Source of the DNA: DALYJJ01 sp031969915
GTDB taxonomy: Bacteria > Acidobacteriota > Terriglobia > Bryobacterales > Bryobacteraceae
Direction: 5' to 3'
DNA: 5,490 nucleotides
Assembly (NCBI GenBank): GCA_031969915.1
Contig: DALYJJ010000245.1
Location: 1-5,490, forward strand
Below are positions 1 through 5,142 of the stretch, piece after piece. The number at the start of each line of letters is the position of its first letter. Within the stretch, counting starts at the first letter, position 1. The translations under genes and the position numbers were made by a program. The notes under the pieces were generated by a model that saw nothing but the letters and a program-made list of their open reading frames with translations, did not search any database and was not told the origin of the DNA.

Positions 1-897
1 CGCGGCGGCCACCGGCTCAAAAAGCACCGGCCCGTTGTAGTTCTCGCCCGTGGGCGCACTTACTAAGTTCGTGACGTTCACCGCCACGTCCACGGCGGCC
101 GCGCGGAGCGAAGTTTCGTCCGGAAGCTCGGCAGGCGACAGTGCGGCGAGCAGCGCCGCATCGCGCACCGGCATGCCGTCCGGGGCCAGCGCGGAGGCCC
201 GGATACGCAAGGTAGTGGCGCCCTCCGGCGTCACCACTTCTGAGCCCTCGGAATTCGCGAAGTAACTCGCGGAGACGTTCGTGTCGAACTCCACGGTTCC
301 CGCCAGCGCCGCCGGGTACGAGGTGAAGACCCGGGACAACGCTTTCACTCTTTCGGTCCACAGCTTCTTATCGATTTGCAGCCGTGGTGTGGGGCGAACC
401 AGGCGGAGCACGGGCGCCTTGCCGAAGTCGTCCATGGGCTCCGGCGCGCTGAGGTTCTTGAGCGCGGACCGTTTCCGCGCGATCGCCTCGAGCGACCCCT
501 TGTAGGCGCGGTCGGTGGCCAGCCAGAGTTGTGTCCGAATCACCTGCGGGTCGTTATCCAGCGGCCAGCGGTCCTGGTCGAAGCCGCGTCCCTGGAAGAA
601 GTCGGTAAAGATGTAGTTCGTGTTGTCGAACTTGTAGTCGCCCACGCGGACCTGGATGCGGGGCACGCGAAAGCGCGCGTCGCGGGCCAACACCAGTCCG
701 CCGAAGGAGGCCGAGGCGGAAAACCCTTCTACGTCGTCGAGGGCGTATTCGATGTAATACGGAGCGTCGAGGCTGACGATACGAAGCGGCTTGGAGCGCT
801 CGATCTCCTCTCGCATGGAGCGCAGGATCACGTCGGCCGGCGATTGCGAAAACAGCGCGGCCGCGGCGAGCAACAGCAGCAGCGCGGCCCGCCTCAC
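1..897 (-). CDS. Exported TldD/PmbA-family protein, second of a tandem pair (3' end outside window)
   Basis: The first 299 codons are visible; the C-terminal part lies outside the window. The start is a GTG at 897-895 that overlaps the stop of the upstream paralogue (GTGA), with a strong Shine-Dalgarno GGAGGG at 903-908, five bases before the start. Residues 1-18 form a signal peptide (two Arg, then a Leu/Ala-rich core, with a likely cleavage near FSQ), so the product should be exported. Residues 20-285 match the neighbour's N-terminal domain: APYYIEY (45-51) against PPYYISY, LWLATDR (124-130) identical in both, and FANSEG (213-218) against FVNTEG. This makes it a PmbA/TldD N-terminal domain and a paralogue of the upstream gene. 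In TldD/TldE systems the TldE partner lacks the HExxxH motif. Here the sequence stops about three residues before that position, so it cannot be said whether this copy is catalytic. It is probably co-translated with the upstream gene as a heterodimer partner, which is inferred from family knowledge. Confidence 0.9.
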   Translation of the reverse strand, partial: MRRAALLLLLAAAALFSQSPADVILRSMREEIERSKPLRIVSLDAPYYIEYALDDVEGFSASASFGGLVLARDARFRVPRIQVRVGDYKFDNTNYIFTDFFQGRGFDQDRWPLDNDPQVIRTQLWLATDRAYKGSLEAIARKRSALKNLSAPEPMDDFGKAPVLRLVRPTPRLQIDKKLWTERVKALSRVFTSYPAALAGTVEFDTNVSASYFANSEGSEVVTPEGATTLRIRASALAPDGMPVRDAALLAALSPAELPDETSLRAAAVDVAVNVTNLVSAPTGENYNGPVLFEPVAAA

Positions 898-2591
898 GAG
901 CGCCCTCCCGCCGGACGCGGGAGCAGCGGCGGCCGCTCCTGCGACTTCTCCGTCTTCTGGACTTCAATCTCGGAGACCAGAATCGACGGCGCCACCGCCG
1001 ACACGGGCACGCTCCCCGACTCCGCCCCGCAGTAGCCGTTGAAAACCGCCACCTGATCCGACGTCGCCAGGATGCGCGAGAAACTCGCGAGCGGCGTGCC
1101 GACGATGTCCACGCCTCGCACCAACTCATCGGGCCTGCCGTCGGCGTAGACGCGGTAGACCACCAGCGGAACCACTTTGAAGGCCTGGAAACCCTGCCTT
1201 CCGGTGGTGGTCACACCGCTCGAGACCTGCTCGAAGAGAAATCCGTAGGGCTTGTTCTGGCGCTTGATTTCGCCCAGCAACATCTCCCGCAGCTTCGCCT
1301 CGGGCACCCGCTTGCTGGATTGGACGACCAGGTTGCTCTGCCGCGCCACCACCTCCGCGCCGGGCTGTTTCCGCCCGTGCCCGTTGGACCGCGGAAAACC
1401 CTTGATCGGCGACCGCGACATCAGGAACGTCTTGAGCACTCCGCCTTCCACGACGGGAACGGGGCGCGCCTTCACCCCTTCGTCGTCGTGGCTGTACCAG
1501 CCGTTCAGGTCCACGTTGCCTTCGCGCCGCCGCGTGGGGTCGAAGACCACGGAAAGAAACTCCGGCAGCACCGGGCTGTTCACGCTCTTGGTGAACGTCT
1601 GCCCGTCGCTTTCGTCCTTTTGCCGGTGTCCCTCGATGCGATGGCCGAAGATCTCGTGGAAGAAGACGCCCGCCGCGCGGCCGGAGAGAATCGCCGGCCC
1701 GACGAACGGCTCCACCACCGGCGCGTTCAACAGCTTCTCCAAGTCGCCGCCCACTCGCTCCACGGTGGCCCGAACCGTTTCCTCCGAGGGGAGCCGCGAC
1801 GGGTCCTCCGCCTCGAAGCTGTCGAAGGTCGACAGGTCCATGCCGTCGGAGGCCTTACCGCGCGCCGCGATGAAGATCCGGGCAAACCCGCGTCCGTGGT
1901 GCAGGCGGGTGCCCTCCGTGTTGACGAAGGTCTTCGCCTCCCGCTGCACGCTCAACGACACCGACGAGGCGAGCACGCCGGGAAACTTCGCAAAGACCGC
2001 CGAGAGCCGCCGCAGGCGCGGCTCCCATTCCTGCGGGTTGAACTTGAGCGGCTGGGGCGGCGTCACCTGCACCGTAGCCGGTTCCAGCGAGAAGTCGTCG
2101 GACTGATCTTCCCGCGCCACCTGGACTTCTTTGCCGGTCTTGATCTTGATCAGCCGCTGCGCTCCCAGCCGGTAGGTGCGGTCAGTGGCCAGCCACAGTT
2201 CGCGCCGGATCGGGTCGGGAGCATCGTCCAGGCTGAGCATGGTCGCGGTGGTGAACTGAGGCCGTTCGCCGGGCATCGAATGATAGTTGTCAAGCTGCGG
2301 CGTGCCGCTGCGAACGGCGACGTCGAGGACCCGGTTGTGGGCGCGGCTGGTGTCCTGCAGGGCCCCGGATGTCGCCGCCACGGAGTATTGTTCGCGCTCC
2401 GTCACGGTGTAGGAGATGTAGTAGGGAGGGGGATCGGCCTTGTCTTTGAGCGCCGCGAAATTGCGATCCAGCTCGGTGCTCAGGATCTCCAGAAGGGGTG
2501 TCGAAGCCGGGGCGTTTTGGGCCGGAACGGACGCGCCCGGAACCAACAGGAACAGCAATGCGGCGGGCCCGCCGCGGGAGAGGGAAAACAC
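894..2591 (-). CDS. Exported TldD-like zinc metallopeptidase
   Basis: 565 residues, somewhat longer than cytosolic TldD (about 480) because of an added N-terminus. GTG at 2591-2589 is the only upstream start, since an in-frame TGA lies at 2606-2604. Residues 1-24 (MFSLSRGG, then a hydrophobic core ending VPAQ) look like a signal peptide. The PmbA/TldD N-terminal domain spans about 30-290. The metallopeptidase motif HEIFGH is at 312-317 (bases 1641-1658), followed by RIEGH as in TldD, where the pattern is HEAVGHGLEG. The C-terminal domain ends with GYCGAESGSVPVSAVAPSILV (519-539), matching the TldD tail whose cysteine (here C521) is the third zinc ligand. All metal ligands are thus present and it should be an active peptidase. 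Known TldD/TldE proteins degrade or process unfolded peptides in the cytosol, including microcin B17 and CcdA; an exported form suggests periplasmic or surface substrates, which are unknown. It is the first gene of a two-gene unit with 1-897. The last 20 residues are Pro/Arg-rich and look disordered. Confidence 0.95.
   Translation of the reverse strand: MFSLSRGGPAALLFLLVPGASVPAQNAPASTPLLEILSTELDRNFAALKDKADPPPYYISYTVTEREQYSVAATSGALQDTSRAHNRVLDVAVRSGTPQLDNYHSMPGERPQFTTATMLSLDDAPDPIRRELWLATDRTYRLGAQRLIKIKTGKEVQVAREDQSDDFSLEPATVQVTPPQPLKFNPQEWEPRLRRLSAVFAKFPGVLASSVSLSVQREAKTFVNTEGTRLHHGRGFARIFIAARGKASDGMDLSTFDSFEAEDPSRLPSEETVRATVERVGGDLEKLLNAPVVEPFVGPAILSGRAAGVFFHEIFGHRIEGHRQKDESDGQTFTKSVNSPVLPEFLSVVFDPTRRREGNVDLNGWYSHDDEGVKARPVPVVEGGVLKTFLMSRSPIKGFPRSNGHGRKQPGAEVVARQSNLVVQSSKRVPEAKLREMLLGEIKRQNKPYGFLFEQVSSGVTTTGRQGFQAFKVVPLVVYRVYADGRPDELVRGVDIVGTPLASFSRILATSDQVAVFNGYCGAESGSVPVSAVAPSILVSEIEVQKTEKSQERPPLLPRPAGGRS
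903..908 (-). promoter_or_regulatory. Ribosome binding site of the second TldD-like gene
   Basis: GGAGGG on the minus strand, inside the last codons of the upstream TldD-like gene and five bases from the GTG at 897. It supports the GTG start and the 4-bp stop/start overlap, which implies translational coupling of the two paralogues. Confidence 0.75.
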
Positions 2592-2626
2592 GAACTCAGA
2601 ATATCATGTGGGCTTTTTCCGCCCGG
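2592..2626 (-). promoter_or_regulatory. Short leader of the TldD-like operon, possible leaderless start
   Basis: Only about 35 bases separate the T-tract of the upstream terminator from the GTG at 2591. No convincing Shine-Dalgarno is present. On the minus strand, TATTCT (plus positions 2598-2603) lies six bases before the GTG, which fits a -10 box that would start transcription at or next to the start codon. No good -35 box is visible. A small inverted repeat, TTTTTCC at 2614-2620 and GGAAAAA at 2625-2631 with a GCCC loop, overlaps the terminator's T-tract. The promoter reading is tentative; read-through from the regulator gene is the alternative. Confidence 0.3.
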
Positions 2627-2661
2627 AAAAAAGGGGAGAGGACGGATCTCCCGTCCTCTCC
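2627..2661 (-). terminator. Intrinsic terminator of the LuxR-type regulator gene
   Basis: A perfect 11-bp stem, GGAGAGGACGG at 2635-2645 with CCGTCCTCTCC at 2651-2661, closes a five-base loop. On the minus strand it is followed by CC and then six T (2632-2627), the classic Rho-independent form. It begins 11 bases past the TAG stop at 2675-2673 of the regulator gene. No T-tract follows the stem on the plus strand, so it works in one direction only. It should separate transcription of the regulator from the TldD-like pair downstream. Confidence 0.92.
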
Positions 2662-2672
2662 GCAAGCAGCAG

Positions 2673-3587
2673 CTACAAACTCATGCGCCATTGGTCGACG
2701 CCGTTCAGGCGGCCGTTGGCGGGACCTTGCATCCCGGCCGCGGCGCTCTGCCCGTTCACCGGCCGGGGCCGCGCGAGAGGGGTGGGATGCGGCGCGGGTG
2801 CGTGCACCTCGGTGTTGCCCAACGACGCCTGGTGGCGAGCCGCCTCCAGGACGCGGTCCTTCAGGCTTGCCAGCGCCAGGCCATAACGGCCCCGCACGCC
2901 GGTCTTTTCAAAGATGTGCTTCAGGTGGATCTTCACCGTACCCGGCCGGATGCCGAGTTGCTGTGCGATCTCCTTGTTCTTCATCCCGTGTTCCACGAGT
3001 TCCAGAACTTGCTGCTCCCGCGCCGTCAGGTCGGAACGGTTGTCGCGGTCCGGGCGGAAGCTCTCCCGGAACACGTAATCCTGCATCCAACTCGATCCGG
3101 AATCCACCGATGCCAGGCACGACAGGATGCTCTGCGGGTCGGCCGACTTGCGCACAATGCCCCGAGCGCCCGCCTGGATGAACCGCAACGCTTCCGCTTC
3201 ACTGACCGACATGCCCCAGACAACGGTGGCGCAGGGAAGGCCCGCCGCCTGGATCTCGGCCAGGGCGTCGAGTACGGTCTGCAAGCCAAAAGCCTTGTCT
3301 AACAAAAGGATCGACGGCGGGCTCGTGCGCGCCAGTTGCAGGGCCGTGGGAAGGGACTCTGAAGCCCAGGCGAAGGCAAAGCCGTCGTTTGCCGAAAGCA
3401 GGGCTCGCAGGCCGCCGATCGTGATCGGCTGGGTCTCACAGATTCCCACCGTGAGGCGGGCTTCCCCAGGCGCTGCTGCAAGGGCGGAGGGGTCGGTATC
3501 GGCAAAGCTGCCGGGGTTCGATGGCCGGACTCCGTCGCGACGGACGTGCAGGTTGGTGAACGCGTAATCGTTAGTCCCTTTATGCAT
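2673..3587 (-). CDS. NarL/FixJ-type response regulator with atypical receiver and LuxR HTH
   Basis: 304 residues. The start is ATG at 3587-3585 with GAGG four bases upstream. Residues 1-43 form an N-terminal extension with no clear fold. Residues 44-160 form a receiver domain, and 187-240 form a GerE/LuxR helix-turn-helix (LTAREQQVLELV, then NKEIAQQLGI and GTVKIHLKHIFEKTGV), which binds DNA in this family. Residues 250-304 are a Pro/Ala/Gly-rich tail, probably disordered. In the receiver, the candidate phospho-acceptor is D97 (ILLLDKAFG) and the conserved Lys is K147 (IVRKSAD). The usual acidic pair is reduced to a single Glu (ICETQP, E51), the switch Ser/Thr position appears to be G125 (VVWGMS, aligned with NarL VVFSVS), and the loop after D97 lacks the usual Pro. 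It may therefore be phosphorylated weakly or not at all and be controlled otherwise. No histidine kinase lies next to it. Its targets are unknown; the divergent CpaE-like gene is a plausible one. Confidence 0.93.
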   Translation of the reverse strand: MHKGTNDYAFTNLHVRRDGVRPSNPGSFADTDPSALAAAPGEARLTVGICETQPITIGGLRALLSANDGFAFAWASESLPTALQLARTSPPSILLLDKAFGLQTVLDALAEIQAAGLPCATVVWGMSVSEAEALRFIQAGARGIVRKSADPQSILSCLASVDSGSSWMQDYVFRESFRPDRDNRSDLTAREQQVLELVEHGMKNKEIAQQLGIRPGTVKIHLKHIFEKTGVRGRYGLALASLKDRVLEAARHQASLGNTEVHAPAPHPTPLARPRPVNGQSAAAGMQGPANGRLNGVDQWRMSL

Positions 3588-3598
3588 CTTTCCTCTTC

Positions 3599-3692
3599 AA
3601 GGGCCGGCGCAGGATCGGGCTGGTACTCCGGCCAAGGCAGGAGTATCCCAGCCCATTCCACTGATCCTGAAGGTTTTTATTGTCCGGCCTTT
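3599..3692 (+). repeat. Three-tier nested inverted repeat in the divergent intergenic region
   Basis: Three helices nest in one another. P1 pairs AAGGGCCGG (3599-3607) with CCGGCCTTT (3684-3692), with one G-U pair if read on the plus strand. P2 pairs CAGGATC (3610-3616) with GATCCTG (3663-3669). P3 pairs 3617-3629 with 3640-3654 in 13 base pairs with a two-base bulge (3646-3647) and a ten-base loop. P2 and P3 are continuous on the left arm. Five T follow P2 at 3674-3678 on the plus strand. It lies in the 5' leader of the minus-strand regulator gene, and upstream of the plus-strand CpaE-like gene. It could be a plus-strand terminator or attenuator, a structured leader RNA, or a cruciform protein-binding site. 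The pairing is read directly from the sequence; the function is inferred. Confidence 0.7.
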
Positions 3693-3835
3693 CGTTAGCA
3701 GTAGTCCTTTCTGGAGGCATAAGCTCTCATGTTTTTGACCGATTTCGCCGATGAAGACAGTGGGAATCACGTCCTGGACGGTGGCCGCCCTCGGATGGGA
3801 GCGCGAACCGCCTGGGCGGTGACTGCATTCGGCCG
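3693..3835 (+). promoter_or_regulatory. Presumed promoter/leader region of the CpaE-like gene
   Basis: This is the rest of the gap between the divergent genes. Its first part (to about 3740) is poorer in GC than the surrounding genes, as expected for a promoter region, but I could not find a convincing -35/-10 pair. A TTGACC at 3735-3740 has no matching -10 box at the right distance. A GGAGG at 3713-3717 lies 11 bases before an ATG at 3729 that opens a 52-codon frame ending at 3887, which overlaps the CpaE-like start. Directly before the ATG at 3836 there is no clear Shine-Dalgarno. Confidence 0.3.
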
Positions 3836-5077
3836 ATGGCAACGAACCTCGCAACGCGGATACCGAACAACTGGACAGCGCTCCTGATGAGTCCGAACCG
3901 CCAGGTGGTCGGCGAGTTGGGGACCGTTCTCAACCAGGTCGTCCCCATGATGCCGGTCTTCGATCTTCAGGGTTTTGCCGGCCGCAGCATGCTGTCGGAC
4001 CTGGTGATCTCCCAATCGCCGACGCTCTGTTTCCTGGAGGTGAGCAGCAACCCGGAGGGCGCCTTCACCGCGCTTTCGGAGTTGTTGTCGGTCGACCCTA
4101 CCATCTCCGTCGTCGCGCTTCTGAATAACAATGATCCGGACCTGATTCTGCGCTGCCTGCGCCAGGGTGCGGCGGAGTTCCTGCTTCGGCCATTCGTGGA
4201 AGATCAGCTCGTCACCGTCATGGAGCGGCTGCTCTCGCTGCGCGGGGCGCGCGGGCGCGGTTCCCATAGCAAGGTGATTACCGTCATGCCCGCCAAAGGG
4301 GCCTGCGGCGCAACCACCATCGCCTGCAACCTTGCCTGGCAGATCCGCAAGAAGAACTCGAAGAAGACCTTGCTGGCCGATCTCGACCCGATCGCGGGGA
4401 CGGTCTCCTTCCTGATGAAGCTGACCTCGATCTACAGCTTCACGGACGCCCTCTCGCGCGTGGGCACCATGGATGAGGATGTTTGGAAGGGACTGATGTC
4501 CCAGACCAGCGGCATCGATGTGCTGCTCTCGCCCGAACTGCCGATTCAGGACGTCAATGAAGTGCATGACCCCCGGCCGATCGTCGAACTCTGCCGCCAG
4601 TTCTACGACCAGGTGGTGATTGACACCGCCGGCGCCTACGGGGAGTGGGCGCTGGCGCTCGCGCAATCGAGCGACGAACTGCTCCTGGTTACCTCCAACG
4701 AACTGCCCGCACTCCAGGCGGCCCAGCGCTGCCTCACCTATCTCGACCGCAATCGCGTGGACCGCTCACGGATCCGCATCGTCGTCAACCGCTTCAACAC
4801 CGATGTCGGGCTCAGCCGGCAGGTGATCGAAACCGCGCTGCACTCCGAGGTCTTTCACGTTCTCCCCAGCGAATACGATGTGATTCATCACTCGCTGGTG
4901 GAAGGGAAGCCGGTCGCTCCCGGGAGCGGATTCGCCAAGCAGTTGAGCGGACTGGCCGAAAAACTCGTCGGGACGGATGGCACACCCGAGCCGGCGGGGA
5001 AAAAAGAGCCCGCCAAGAAGGGCTCGGCCCTGTCCAGCATTTTCTCGCTGTTCAACCGGACCAGCGCCAAGCGCTGA
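3836..5077 (+). CDS. CpaE/TadZ-like protein: pseudo-receiver plus MinD/ParA-type ATPase
   Basis: 413 residues. ATG 3836 is the only ATG, GTG or TTG start after the in-frame TGA at 3752. Residues 13-135 resemble a receiver domain, but the phospho-acceptor position holds Glu (CFLEVS, E68) and the conserved Lys is Arg (EFLLRPF, R118), so it is a pseudo-receiver as in TadZ/CpaE. Residues 146-380 form a SIMIBI ATPase of the MinD/ParA group: deviant Walker A KGACGATT (154-161) with the signature Lys K154 but Ala in place of the second Lys, an A' segment LLADLDP (179-185), and Walker B VVIDTAG (260-266). In Tad/Cpa systems, CpaE/TadZ positions the pilus assembly machine at a cell pole. No tad, cpa or flp gene is visible here. 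The C-terminus (396-413) has Leu/Ile/Phe residues flanked by Lys/Arg and could bind membrane. It is divergent from the regulator gene and 65 bases ahead of a glycosyltransferase gene. A general MinD/ParA-like localisation ATPase is the alternative. Confidence 0.92.
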   Translation: MATNLATRIPNNWTALLMSPNRQVVGELGTVLNQVVPMMPVFDLQGFAGRSMLSDLVISQSPTLCFLEVSSNPEGAFTALSELLSVDPTISVVALLNNNDPDLILRCLRQGAAEFLLRPFVEDQLVTVMERLLSLRGARGRGSHSKVITVMPAKGACGATTIACNLAWQIRKKNSKKTLLADLDPIAGTVSFLMKLTSIYSFTDALSRVGTMDEDVWKGLMSQTSGIDVLLSPELPIQDVNEVHDPRPIVELCRQFYDQVVIDTAGAYGEWALALAQSSDELLLVTSNELPALQAAQRCLTYLDRNRVDRSRIRIVVNRFNTDVGLSRQVIETALHSEVFHVLPSEYDVIHHSLVEGKPVAPGSGFAKQLSGLAEKLVGTDGTPEPAGKKEPAKKGSALSSIFSLFNRTSAKR

Positions 5078-5084
5078 CGCTCCC

Positions 5085-5111
5085 TCGCGCCGCCCGCTTC
5101 GCGCCGCCCGC
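5085..5111 (+). repeat. 13-bp direct repeat in the spacer after the CpaE-like gene
   Basis: TCGCGCCGCCCGC occurs at 5085-5097 and again at 5099-5111, separated by one T. It lies just past the stop codon of the CpaE-like gene. No intrinsic terminator is visible in this spacer, so read-through into the glycosyltransferase gene is likely. The repeat may be simple slippage in a GC-rich spacer. Confidence 0.6.
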
Positions 5112-5142
5112 GGCCCAGGCCGACTGTCCTTTAATGGTCTGA

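Noticed and set aside
376..1035. 219-codon open frame on the plus strand across the two TldD-like genes
   Set aside because: It crosses the junction of two well-supported genes on the opposite strand and has no recognisable motif.
554..1129. 191-codon open frame on the minus strand in another frame
   Set aside because: Extremely Arg-rich translation overlapping both TldD-like genes; it is a frame shadow.
1320..3302. 660-codon open frame on the plus strand
   Set aside because: It runs antisense through the TldD-like gene, its terminator and the regulator gene; the protein has no recognisable motif and is Arg/His-rich, as expected for a GC-rich shadow frame.
3599..3692. A c-di-GMP or other known riboswitch in the divergent region
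   Set aside because: The helices are clear, but I see none of the conserved core sequences of the riboswitch classes I know, so only a structured element is reported.
3735..3765. Sigma-70 promoter with TTGACC as the -35 box
   Set aside because: No acceptable -10 hexamer lies 16-18 bases downstream (CAGTGG or similar), so it is not called.
3767..4666. 299-codon open frame on the minus strand
   Set aside because: It lies antisense to the CpaE-like gene, whose ATPase motifs are clear; the antisense protein is His/Arg/Gln-rich with no domain.
5085..5111. Start of a CRISPR or mobile-element repeat
   Set aside because: Only two 13-bp copies with a one-base gap in a GC-rich spacer; there are no spacers, further copies or transposase genes.
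4645..5142. 165-codon plus-strand frame ending directly before the glycosyltransferase
   Set aside because: It overlaps the ATPase domain and tail of the CpaE-like gene in another frame and has no motif; its stop at 5140-5142 merely abuts the GTG at 5143.
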